A DNA stretch of 12,400 nt from Clostridia bacterium (GTDB taxonomy: Bacteria > Bacillota > Clostridia > Christensenellales > CAG-1252), in the NCBI GenBank assembly GCA_017615515.1, contig JAFZZX010000160.1:1-12400 (forward strand). The letters run 5' to 3'. A model generated the notes under the pieces. The model had not been told where the DNA came from and searched no databases. It was given only the letters and a program-made list of their open reading frames with translations. The stretch's first letter is position 1. Each line of letters opens with the position of its first letter. The translations under genes were made by a program, and so were the position numbers. Positions 5,915-12,287 of this stretch are shown piece by piece.

Positions 5915-8140
5915 TTAATTGAACCCGAACCCGATGCGGCGTTTTCCGCCCTGCACGGTCTTTTTGAACTCGACGTCCGTCGTAGACCGCAGGAAGTCCT
6001 CTTTATTGATGACGATCTTTCCCTTATTGAGCTCGCAACGCATCGATGCCTTCGCCCAAGTACGCTCGAAGAGGTTGCGGACGAAACGACCGTTGCTGAA
6101 TTCCTTGGACTCGAGGAACTCCTTGCTCAAACCGTCGAAATACGCCTTCGCCGCCGCCTCCACGTCGGGTTCGTACTCGAAGGACTTTTTCATCATACTC
6201 ATAAAGATATTGAAGAGCTGCTCCCGATCGTAATTCTTGAACTCGATGGTATAAGGCATTCTGCTCTGCAAGCCGATATTGCCGCTCGCCATGGTGTTCA
6301 TTTCGTCGGAATACCCCGCCATGATGACGAGCATATCGTCCCTATGGTTCTCCATCTCGGCGATCAGGGTATCGAGCGCCTCTCTGCCGTAGTCCTTGGA
6401 ATCCCTATCGCCGCGATACAGCGAATACGCCTCGTCCACGAAGAGGACGGAGCCGTATGCGTCGCGGCAGATCCCGCTGGTCTTCGGCGCGGTCTCGCCG
6501 ACGTAACGCCCGCAGAAATCTCTGCCGGAATACTCAAAGAAATTGCCTATACGCAAGATCCCCTTCTCCTTGAGCAGTTTGCCGAGGATCCTCGCGATCG
6601 AGGTCTTGCCCGTACCGGGATTGCCGAGGAAGCGCATATGGATACACGGCTTGGCAACGCCGGGGATCTTGCGCGAGGCTTCGATCTGCGCGACGACCTC
6701 TTTGAGGCGCTGTTTGATCTCGTCCATACCGACCAAGGCGTTCAGCATTTCGTCCGCGTTGACCTCTTCTTGGAAGGAGCAGAGCGCCTTCGCGTCGGAC
6801 TTGGTGATGGTCAGAGACTCCTTCTTGGCATGCAGGTTGGTCAGTTCCTTCTTATAGAGCAACTCGCCGATGACCTTCTCCAAGGTATTGATCCCATAGA
6901 ATCTGCCGTCGCTCTTCTCTTCGGACAACTTCTTTTCCATGAAGGTCCAAGCGGAATCTGTCAGCTTGTAACCGTACTTCATCAGTTCGATCTCCGTCAG
7001 ATCGCGGAAATGCTCCATCGTGAGAGGCGGGAAAACGATCGGACGGGTGTAGAAAACGTCAGAGAGGGACTCTTTGACGCGCGAGAACACCTCTTTGTCC
7101 AAATAGGGCACGCGGAAGACGAGGGAGAAATCTTCGAGAGCCTCGAAAGCGTCGCGAAGGAACTCTATAAACTTGGCGTTGGTCAAATGTCCGATCCATT
7201 CCGAGATGTCGAAACAGAGGACGACGTTATAAGGGGAGCCGGACGCCTTGCTCATCGTTTCGTACGCCTTTTGTTCCCAAGTCGAGTTTTTTTCTCCCGT
7301 ATCGTAGGGGAGCTTACACTCGATCACGCGGGTTCTTTTCGCATCGGACAATTTCGCCGCAACGATGGTATCGCCGAGCAGTTCCAAACAAGTGGAGAGC
7401 CCCTGCCCGTCTCCGATCGAGAACAGATAGCATTGATTGGCGAAGATGCTTCTTGCGTTGCGTTTGACCATCTTCGGCGCGATCGCCATGATCTCTCGGC
7501 AGAGCGCGCGGAACTCGTCTATATTGACGAGCTCGTCGAGCCTGTCGTTGATCTCCTTGAAAGGATCCTTTTCCTCGGGCTTGTCCTCTTCCTTTTTCTT
7601 GGAAGGCTTCGTCTTATTGGGATTCTCTTTCTCTTCGTTCTTTTTCTCTTTTTCTTTCTCTTGCTCTGCCTCATCCGAATCGCCGTTGGCGGCAGCTTCG
7701 AGTTCCGCCTTTCTTGCGCGCAGTTGTTGCAAGATCTCATCGAGCGTCGGATCGTCGTCTTCCTCTTCCTCTGCGGGTTCGTCCTCGCTCTTATCGGCGT
7801 CGGCGGGCTTTGCTTCGTCCTCATCCTCGTCGCTGTCGGACGTCTTACTCAAACGATCCAAAACGCTGACCGGCAACATCATGACCATCGGCTTTTCGGC
7901 GCCGGGATCCATGCCGCGGCAGATGGTTTCGAGGATCGCGGCTTTGACCTCGTTGTAGCGTTCGAGACCATCCGAGCCGATCTCCAAGATGGCGTCGGCG
8001 GGGATCCCGTTCGCGGATGACAATTTGACGTCGACGACGCCTTTATTGATAAACAAGACGTTTACGGAGGAGATCCAAGCGCCTATCGTCGTGTCACCCT
8101 TCCAGTTTTGCGGGTAAAAAACCTTTACTAAAAACTTCAT
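5915..8140 (-). CDS. Tandem AAA protein with degenerate first module and CbbX/SpoVK-like second module
   Basis: 741 aa, cytosolic, no signal peptide. Residues 1-96: compact N-terminal domain I do not recognise. 97-195: highly charged linker, Asp/Glu-rich then Lys/Glu-rich, probably disordered or coiled. About 196-440: AAA-like fold with decayed motifs: GDGQGLST (243-250) has Leu where the Walker A lysine should be, and NVVLCFDISE (305-314) is a Walker B remnant. About 465-741: intact AAA+ of the CbbX/SpoVK family: Walker A GNPGTGKT (506-513), Walker B SVLFVDEA (564-571), sensor 1 region VIMAGY (605-610), arginine finger in GLQSRMPY (R627), and sensor 2 in SNGRFVRNLFE (R685). Likely an ATP-driven remodelling hexamer with a non-hydrolysing first ring; substrate unknown. 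AAAGGAG precedes the ATG. It follows the YbjN-like gene by 53 nt in the same direction. Much longer than single-module SpoVK or CbbX (about 300 aa). Confidence 0.88.
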   Translation of the reverse strand: MKFLVKVFYPQNWKGDTTIGAWISSVNVLFINKGVVDVKLSSANGIPADAILEIGSDGLERYNEVKAAILETICRGMDPGAEKPMVMMLPVSVLDRLSKTSDSDEDEDEAKPADADKSEDEPAEEEEDDDPTLDEILQQLRARKAELEAAANGDSDEAEQEKEKEKKNEEKENPNKTKPSKKKEEDKPEEKDPFKEINDRLDELVNIDEFRALCREIMAIAPKMVKRNARSIFANQCYLFSIGDGQGLSTCLELLGDTIVAAKLSDAKRTRVIECKLPYDTGEKNSTWEQKAYETMSKASGSPYNVVLCFDISEWIGHLTNAKFIEFLRDAFEALEDFSLVFRVPYLDKEVFSRVKESLSDVFYTRPIVFPPLTMEHFRDLTEIELMKYGYKLTDSAWTFMEKKLSEEKSDGRFYGINTLEKVIGELLYKKELTNLHAKKESLTITKSDAKALCSFQEEVNADEMLNALVGMDEIKQRLKEVVAQIEASRKIPGVAKPCIHMRFLGNPGTGKTSIARILGKLLKEKGILRIGNFFEYSGRDFCGRYVGETAPKTSGICRDAYGSVLFVDEAYSLYRGDRDSKDYGREALDTLIAEMENHRDDMLVIMAGYSDEMNTMASGNIGLQSRMPYTIEFKNYDREQLFNIFMSMMKKSFEYEPDVEAAAKAYFDGLSKEFLESKEFSNGRFVRNLFERTWAKASMRCELNKGKIVINKEDFLRSTTDVEFKKTVQGGKRRIGFGFN

Positions 8141-8193
8141 ACTCTTTCTCCTTTGTTTGCGCGGTTCTCCGTCCTCGCGGCGCGCTATTCCCG

Positions 8194-8658
8194 CTATAGG
8201 CAGGTCGTAAAGAAGATCCTATCCAAAGAACCTTCATTAAACGCATACAGTAGATCGTTATAGTTGTCCACGGTGATCAGTAACAGCTCGAGTTGGAAAC
8301 GGATCGCGTCCTTAGAAACGGGAGCGCCGAGATAACTGTCCGTGATCTTGAACTTGATATAGCGATCCCCTCTGTCGAGGTAAAAGGCGCCGTTCACGAG
8401 TCGAGCATTCAGATCGTTCAGTACGATCGCCGTCTCGTCCAGTTTTTCTTCCTTCACTCGGAAGGGGAGCACCGATCCGAACGTGACTAAGGAATACTCC
8501 GGCTCGATCCACAGATTGACGGGCATAATGATGTCGTTTCCCTCAAAGGTCAGACGAAGAAGGTCATTCCCCTCACGCTCGTAACCGACGCCGAGTTCCT
8601 TTAGCACCGCTTGGATCGCGCCGATCGCTTCCATTGCCCTTTTTTCTGACGTATTCAA
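8194..8658 (-). CDS. YbjN-like small protein (type III secretion chaperone-like fold)
   Basis: 154 aa, cytosolic. The layout resembles the YbjN/sensory-transduction-regulator family: an N-terminal helix (AIGAIQAVLKELGVGY), a beta-rich core with LPFRV, then LNDLNARLVNGAFYLDRG leading into KFKITDSYLG, and a C-terminal helix (QLELLLITVDNYNDLLYAF). The fold resembles secretion chaperones, but the molecular role of YbjN proteins is not settled. The start is TTG: AAGGAG lies 6 nt ahead, while the first ATG is eight codons inside without its own site. Promoter just upstream; the AAA gene follows by 53 nt, so the two are probably one transcript and may act together (inference). Family call from pattern only. 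Confidence 0.65.
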   Translation of the reverse strand: MNTSEKRAMEAIGAIQAVLKELGVGYEREGNDLLRLTFEGNDIIMPVNLWIEPEYSLVTFGSVLPFRVKEEKLDETAIVLNDLNARLVNGAFYLDRGDRYIKFKITDSYLGAPVSKDAIRFQLELLLITVDNYNDLLYAFNEGSLDRIFFTTCL

Positions 8659-8676
8659 TTCTTGCTCCTTTCCGTC

Positions 8677-8694
8677 GTTGCGATAAACCGCAAC
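8677..8694 (-). other. Leader hairpin of the YbjN-AAA transcript
   Basis: GUUGCG and CGCAAC form a perfect 6-bp stem with a 6-nt loop in the leader, between the promoter and the AAGGAG of the TTG-started gene. No U-run follows. It may stabilise the 5' end or modulate initiation. Confidence 0.4.
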
Positions 8695-8717
8695 CGTTAC
8701 TTTACAATCGTTTATTA

Positions 8718-8746
8718 ATTATACAACAGGTTTACGCAAAAAGCAA
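8718..8746 (-). promoter_or_regulatory. Promoter of the YbjN-AAA operon
   Basis: Reading leftwards: TTGCTT (8746-8741), 17-nt spacer, perfect TATAAT (8723-8718). The expected start is near 8711, giving a leader of about 50 nt. The TTGCTT -35 is the same hexamer used by the lipoprotein promoter at 9629-9657. Confidence 0.75.
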
Positions 8747-8773
8747 TGCCTGCAAAAAACTCTTTCGCCCTAA

Positions 8774-8796
8774 GATGCGGGTTTTTTATCCGCACC
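8774..8796 (-). other. Stem-loop downstream of the lipoprotein gene
   Basis: In minus-strand RNA, GGUGCGG pairs with CCGCAUC (7 bp, one G-U) around a 9-nt A-rich loop, about 50 nt after the lipoprotein stop. A convincing U-run is missing directly after it (a T6 run occurs about 15 nt further on), so it is at best a weak terminator. Nothing else is seen in the 8747-8844 spacer. Confidence 0.35.
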
Positions 8797-8844
8797 GAAG
8801 GACGGGACGCGACCTGTCCGCAGCAAGGCTTTTCGGCGCTCGGA

Positions 8845-9600
8845 TCAGCCGAGTTTCGAGGCGAAGGAGGTGACGATCGACGTCCAATCCTCAAACGAGA
8901 TCGGGCTCTCGACGTAGGTGATCCCATAGGTATTCGGGCGCTTGAAGGCGTCTGTGGGAAGTTCTGCATCGAAAGCGTAGTCCGACAGTTTGATCGTGTA
9001 CTGCTCGTACTCGCCTTCCGTCTCTGTCGGAATGGAGACAAATATTTTCACCAATACTTCGCTGTTATACCACAAGGTGACCTTCTTTTCACTCACCATC
9101 ACGTCGTAGCGATAGACGGTCTCACCTTGATAGGTCTCCTCTTGCGCCTTGGAAACGAAAGCGGCGGCGCCGATCAGGAAGATCTTTTTCGTGATATGAT
9201 ACAGGATATTCCCTTCGTCTTCCACCGAGACGTCGTCCCGCACGTAATAGGAGCCCGCATTCGTCGTGACGTTCACGATCTCGTACAGTTTGCCGTCGGC
9301 ATAGATATTCTTGTACGAGTTGCACAAAGAGGCAGCGGCGGTATAGACGTAGGCGTATTCGTCCTGCCCGCTTTCATTCGCCGCGCGATAGCATTGCATA
9401 TCGATCTCGGTGCGGGTTTCGCCCTTGCGATAATTGATATTCATTTTGAAAGACAGCTTCTTCGCTCCCGAGATCTTATTCGGGAAGGACAGCTCCGCAC
9501 CCTTGAGCTTGCGCGTCAAGTCTCCGCAGCCCGCAAAGACGAGCCCCGCCAGCATAACGACCAGTACGATCAACGCGATGAGTTTTATCGATCTTTTCAT
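8845..9600 (-). CDS. Lipoprotein of unknown function
   Basis: 251 aa. An N-terminal signal with lysines and arginine, a hydrophobic run at 7-23, and VFAGC at 21-25 predict lipidation on Cys25 by signal peptidase II and outer-face membrane anchoring; Phe at -3 is less common than Leu. The mature part has no TM segment and reads as successive beta strands (LSFKMNINYRKG, RTEIDMQCYRA, YAYVYTAAASLCN, TVYRYDVMVSEKKVTLWYN), with a late hydrophobic segment IFLIGAAAFVSKA. This resembles LolA/LppX-like beta-sheet lipid-binding lipoproteins in general layout, but I do not recognise a specific family. AAAGGAG lies 6 nt ahead of the ATG. It has its own promoter, divergent from the metallophosphatase gene, and looks monocistronic since the next gene leftwards has a promoter of its own. 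Confidence 0.8.
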   Translation of the reverse strand: MKRSIKLIALIVLVVMLAGLVFAGCGDLTRKLKGAELSFPNKISGAKKLSFKMNINYRKGETRTEIDMQCYRAANESGQDEYAYVYTAAASLCNSYKNIYADGKLYEIVNVTTNAGSYYVRDDVSVEDEGNILYHITKKIFLIGAAAFVSKAQEETYQGETVYRYDVMVSEKKVTLWYNSEVLVKIFVSIPTETEGEYEQYTIKLSDYAFDAELPTDAFKRPNTYGITYVESPISFEDWTSIVTSFASKLG

Positions 9601-9628
9601 AGCAATCTCCTTTTATCGATCTTCTATT

Positions 9629-9657
9629 ATTATAAAAAGGTCGAAAGAGAAAAGCAA
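9629..9657 (-). promoter_or_regulatory. Promoter of the lipoprotein gene
   Basis: Reading leftwards: TTGCTT (9657-9652), 17-nt spacer, perfect TATAAT (9634-9629), about 28 nt ahead of the start codon. It is back to back with the plus-strand promoter at 9706-9734; between them lies an ATCCGC/GCGGAT inverted repeat (9661-9666 and 9683-9688) that could be a shared operator. Confidence 0.75.
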
Positions 9658-9705
9658 TCCATCCGCCGTTTTTCTTTCTCGTGCGGATAAAAGCGTGCGA
9701 CGCGG

Positions 9706-9734
9706 TTGATTCTCCGCGCCTTTTTCGATATAAT
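9706..9734 (+). promoter_or_regulatory. Promoter of the metallophosphatase-MaoC pair
   Basis: TTGATT (9706-9711), 17-nt spacer, perfect TATAAT (9729-9734). Start of transcription expected near 9741, giving a leader of about 40 nt before the ATG at 9781. The presence of this promoter rules out the in-frame TTG at 9706 as a start codon. Confidence 0.78.
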
Positions 9735-9780
9735 GAAAGAGCGGTTTCGGAAACAGCGCCGATCCGCCAAAGGAACTCTT

Positions 9781-10515
9781 ATGGATAAACAGACGACAAA
9801 ACGATTCGTGATCTCCGATCCGCACGGGTTTTATAGCGAACTGGCGGCGGCGCTCGATCGCGCGGGATACGACAGCAACGATCCGACGCATCTTTTGATC
9901 TGTTTGGGCGACGTCTTCGACCGAGGCACGGAGCAAAAACCGCTCTTGGACTTCTTTTTGAGCGTCGAGAACAAGGTGATGATCCGCGGCAATCACGACG
10001 CCCGTCTCGCCGCATTGCTTGAGGGCGCTCGCTTTGAGAGCTACGACAAGGTCAACGGTACGATCAAGACCTTGGAAGGCTTTTTCGGCAGGCTCGCGAC
10101 GTCGAAAGGGTCGTTGCGCGTTGGGAAAGAGGACGAAACCGTCGCCAAGATCAAGCGCCTGCTTGCCGATATGGTCAATTATTACGAATGGGGCGATTAT
10201 ATCTTTACGCACGGCTGGTTGCCCGTCGACGACGCTCTGCCGCCCGTCGTCCTGCCCGATTGGAGAAACGCCTCCTCGGAGGCTTGGGAAGACGCGCAAT
10301 GGGCAGAGTGGCAACAGTTTTACGGCAAGGTCGCCCTGCCCGAAGGGAAAACCCTCGTCTGTGGGCATCGTTCCGCGAACCTCGGTCACCTATTCGATCC
10401 GACGCGTTTTGCCGACGACTATACGCCCTTTTACGGCGATCATCTGATCGCTCTCGACGCCTGCACCGCACGGAGCGGCGTCGTCAACGTGCTCGTTTTG
10501 GAAGGCGACGATTGA
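9781..10515 (+). CDS. Calcineurin-like metallophosphatase, PPP/PrpA-ApaH type
   Basis: 244 aa, cytosolic. A two-metal phosphoesterase with the full PPP-type motif series: SDPHG at 12-16 (D-x-H), GDVFDRG at 43-49, GNHD at 70-73, FTHGW at 142-146 (metal histidine H144), and CGHRSA at 194-199 (H196), with ALDACTARSG at 224-233 closing the core. GDxxDRG and GNHD place it with bacterial serine/threonine phosphatases and diadenosine tetraphosphatases; the sequence alone does not say whether it acts on phosphoproteins, Ap4A or cap-like nucleotides. AAAGGAA lies 5 nt ahead of the chosen ATG. The MaoC-like gene follows after 26 nt on the same transcript. Confidence 0.88.
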   Translation: MDKQTTKRFVISDPHGFYSELAAALDRAGYDSNDPTHLLICLGDVFDRGTEQKPLLDFFLSVENKVMIRGNHDARLAALLEGARFESYDKVNGTIKTLEGFFGRLATSKGSLRVGKEDETVAKIKRLLADMVNYYEWGDYIFTHGWLPVDDALPPVVLPDWRNASSEAWEDAQWAEWQQFYGKVALPEGKTLVCGHRSANLGHLFDPTRFADDYTPFYGDHLIALDACTARSGVVNVLVLEGDD

Positions 10516-10541
10516 CCGCGCCTTTACGCTTGGGAGAAAAA

Positions 10542-10973
10542 ATGTATTTTGACGAACTGAAACTCGGAATGACGGCGGTGATCGCCCCCGCGACGATCGA
10601 CAAGGAGAAGATGCTCTCTTTCGCTCGCGAGTACGACAACGTGCCCCTGCACGTGGACGAAACATACGCCGCCAAAACCCCGTTTGGACAGCTGATCGCC
10701 CCCGGCGTCATGAGCTACCTGGTCGTTTGGGCGAAGTATCTCGAAGTGGACTTTTTCGGCGAAGAGCTCCTCGCGGGCAAATCCACTAAGGTCGAATGGT
10801 TGCGCCCCGTCTATGCGGGAGACAAACTGAGCGGCAAGGCGACGATCACCGCCCTCACGCCGCGAAACGCGCGCAACGGCGTCGCGGAAGTCACGATCGA
10901 CGCCTTCAATCAAAAGGGCGAGCACGTGCTGACCGCCGTGACCGAAGCGATCGTGAAGATCCGAGCAAAATAG
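10542..10973 (+). CDS. MaoC-like hotdog-fold dehydratase/hydratase
   Basis: 143 aa, a single hotdog domain. Family role: reversible hydration of a 2-enoyl thioester (CoA or ACP), as in PhaJ-type (R)-specific enoyl hydratases. Seen: the MaoC signature running from YDNVPLHVDE (31-40) through PFGQLIAPGVMS (47-58), with D32 and H37 in the positions of the catalytic Asp and His, then the substrate-pocket strand FLRPVY-like segment VEWLRPVYAGD (84-94). GGGAG precedes the ATG by 5 nt. A frame open further upstream overlaps the phosphatase gene and is not used. No other fatty-acid gene is nearby, so the substrate is unknown. A GC-rich stretch followed by T6 (11015-11020) may end the transcript, but I see no convincing hairpin. 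Confidence 0.9.
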   Translation: MYFDELKLGMTAVIAPATIDKEKMLSFAREYDNVPLHVDETYAAKTPFGQLIAPGVMSYLVVWAKYLEVDFFGEELLAGKSTKVEWLRPVYAGDKLSGKATITALTPRNARNGVAEVTIDAFNQKGEHVLTAVTEAIVKIRAK

Positions 10974-11079
10974 CCCTTTCTTTTAATAATTGCAACGCCC
11001 GTCGGCAGCCGCGCTTTTTTCTATCGTTTATGAAACTTGTATTTGCCCAATAAAAACCACCGAAAACCCAATTATCTCT

Positions 11080-11108
11080 TTGCAAAAAGCGCGCGCATAT
11101 GGTAAACT
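11080..11108 (+). promoter_or_regulatory. Promoter of the two-TM NUDIX-like gene
   Basis: TTGCAA (11080-11085), 17-nt spacer, TAAACT (11103-11108, four of six consensus bases). The spacer contains a GC alternation (GCGCGCGC). Start expected near 11115, so the transcript begins with the structured leader. The rest of the 216-nt gap before this gene shows only AT-rich sequence. Confidence 0.55.
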
Positions 11109-11115
11109 GTTGTTG

Positions 11116-11185
11116 CTACGTCAAGGGGGAACTCCCCCGCTGAAAAAACTGCGAAAGTCTACCTTTCGCATGATGAGGTCTACGT
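11116..11185 (+). promoter_or_regulatory. Structured 5' leader with two perfect hairpins
   Basis: Hairpin 1: GGGGG/CCCCC with an AACT loop (11125-11138). Hairpin 2: TGCGAAAG/CTTTCGCA, 8 perfect base pairs with loop TCTAC (11150-11170). Direct repeats: GTCTAC in hairpin 2 (11157-11162) and again by the ribosome binding site (11178-11183), and CTACGT at both ends (11116, 11180). GAGGT at 11175-11179 is the only ribosome binding site candidate, 10 nt before the ATG and just 4 nt after hairpin 2. I recognise no known riboswitch family. Confidence 0.5.
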
Positions 11186-11189
11186 TATT

Positions 11190-12074
11190 ATGGTGAAAAA
11201 GAGCCCTTTCTTAAAGAAAAGCACGGAGTACACGAAGAGCTTGATCCGATTCGTGATCGTTTCCTTTCTCGTCTTGGCTCTGCTGGTCTTGATTGCTCTG
11301 CTCATTTTTGACGTCATTTCGCTGAATGCCGCTCTCGTAAACGCCCTCTTTGCCCTTTTCGGCCTTTTGCTCCCCCACGAGAAATCCTCCTTTGAAAAGC
11401 TTTTTGATTCTTCCCCGTGGGAAACCTACCTTTCGCTTTTGTTCCGCAAGGGCGTGGTCAAAAGAGACGAATTGATCCGCATCTCCTACGGCACGCATTA
11501 TTTGATCGAGGTGGACGGAGAGTATTTGCTTTTAAAAAACACCAACGGCATCGGGCTCTTCAACCTACCGGCGCGCACCTACGCGCTTCCCTATGAAGAA
11601 GCCAAAGAGTTGGAGCTGAAGTTCGGCGTAATCCGCGACGATTATATCTCCGACAAAAACGACTACAGAATGTTGGTCCCGGCAAGGAATCTCAAGCATT
11701 TTTATAAGTATTTTTGCTTGCACGTGGATCCGTACGCCTTCCCGAACAAGCAGATGATCATCCGATACATAGCGGATCGTTGCGCTCTGAGCGAAGACCT
11801 GTTTTCCGACAGCAAGATCATTTTCAAAAAGAGGATCATCAACAACATTGCTTTCAGCAGCTATACCGGACATTATGAAATGCTGGTGTTCGACGTTTGC
11901 GTTTTCGTGCCGAACGAGGCGCAACTCGAGGCTTTCCGCGCAATCCGCGGTAACCAAAACGAGAACTACAAATTCGCCGGCGTTGAGTTGATTAAGAATA
12001 ACGGCACCGACAAAGCCCATAATAAGCTCCACGCAGACATCGCCCCTTACATCTACAGTTGTATCGCAAATTGA
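11190..12074 (+). CDS. Two-TM protein with derived NUDIX-like domain (SMODS-associated-NUDIX-like)
   Basis: 294 aa. Basic N-terminus, TM1 about 19-41, TM2 about 45-62, forming a hairpin with both ends probably cytosolic, then a soluble domain 95-294. The domain reads like the NUDIX-type domain that occurs with a 2TM hairpin near cGAS-like nucleotidyltransferases (CBASS-type defence): strands HYLIEVDGEYLLLKNTNG (103-120), then KNDYRMLVPARNLKHFYKYF (156-175), then the helix NKQMIIRYIADRCALSEDLF (186-205) where a REx2EEx Nudix box would sit, then YEMLVFDVCVFVP (229-241). The box lacks the catalytic glutamates, so I predict ligand sensing, not hydrolysis. It appears richer in AT than the neighbours. 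It has its own promoter, leader and terminator, and no nucleotidyltransferase is in the window. Family assignment is from memory of the pattern; an unrelated 2TM protein is the alternative. Confidence 0.6.
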   Translation: MVKKSPFLKKSTEYTKSLIRFVIVSFLVLALLVLIALLIFDVISLNAALVNALFALFGLLLPHEKSSFEKLFDSSPWETYLSLLFRKGVVKRDELIRISYGTHYLIEVDGEYLLLKNTNGIGLFNLPARTYALPYEEAKELELKFGVIRDDYISDKNDYRMLVPARNLKHFYKYFCLHVDPYAFPNKQMIIRYIADRCALSEDLFSDSKIIFKKRIINNIAFSSYTGHYEMLVFDVCVFVPNEAQLEAFRAIRGNQNENYKFAGVELIKNNGTDKAHNKLHADIAPYIYSCIAN

Positions 12075-12173
12075 TTTGTGATACCGCCTCCGAAAATGGC
12101 AGTTTTTTACAGTCAGTTTCAGTAAGAAACGGACGTACTTTTTCTGTTCCTGTTTTTGAGAAAAAGAGATAAA

Positions 12174-12196
12174 AAAAGGGGCGAAAACCGCCTTTT
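12174..12196 (+). terminator. Probable terminator of the NUDIX-like gene
   Basis: AAAAGG...CCTTTT plus an inner CG/CG pair form an A-T-flanked hairpin with a 2-nt GG bulge and loop AAAAC, about 100 nt after the stop. A T4 run forms part of the 3' arm, so it is weaker than the terminators at 5862-5888 and 12259-12286. The rest of 12075-12258 is AT-rich without a gene I can support. Confidence 0.5.
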
Positions 12197-12258
12197 CCGT
12201 AGTAAACGCGTAGCAAACAGAACTTTAATTCACATTTTTCGAGAGCCCTGAAACAAGA

Positions 12259-12286
12259 AAAAACTGCCGATTTTTCGGCAGTTTTT
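12259..12286. terminator. Bidirectional rho-independent terminator
   Basis: AAAAACTGCCGA and TCGGCAGTTTTT form a perfect 12-bp stem with a TTTT loop; T-runs leave the stem on both strands. It lies one base beyond the 3' end of the tRNA fragment and would terminate a tRNA transcript running leftwards, as well as any read-through from the NUDIX-like gene. Confidence 0.9.
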
Positions 12287-12287
12287 C

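Noticed and set aside
5897..8020. A 707-codon open frame on the plus strand, antisense to the AAA gene
   Set aside because: It mirrors the AAA gene codon by codon, has no domain or plausible ribosome binding site, and its composition is explained by the charged-residue codons of the opposite strand. The AAA frame has clear motifs.
9706..9780. Upstream TTG start for the metallophosphatase
   Set aside because: That TTG is the -35 box of the gene's promoter, so it cannot be in the transcript; the ATG at 9781 has a good ribosome binding site.
10188..10541. Long N-terminal extension of the MaoC-like protein
   Set aside because: It lies wholly across the phosphatase gene in another frame and is Arg-rich nonsense; the domain begins at the ATG at 10542 with its own ribosome binding site.
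11125..11185. CRISPR, retron or group II intron piece in the leader
   Set aside because: No repeat-spacer array, no reverse transcriptase, and no domain V-like hairpin; only two simple stems and 6-nt direct repeats are present.
11992..12216. 74-codon minus-strand frame at the end of the NUDIX-like gene
   Set aside because: It overlaps the terminator and the 3' end of the gene, has Cys/Arg/Tyr-rich low-plausibility composition, and no ribosome binding site that I could find.
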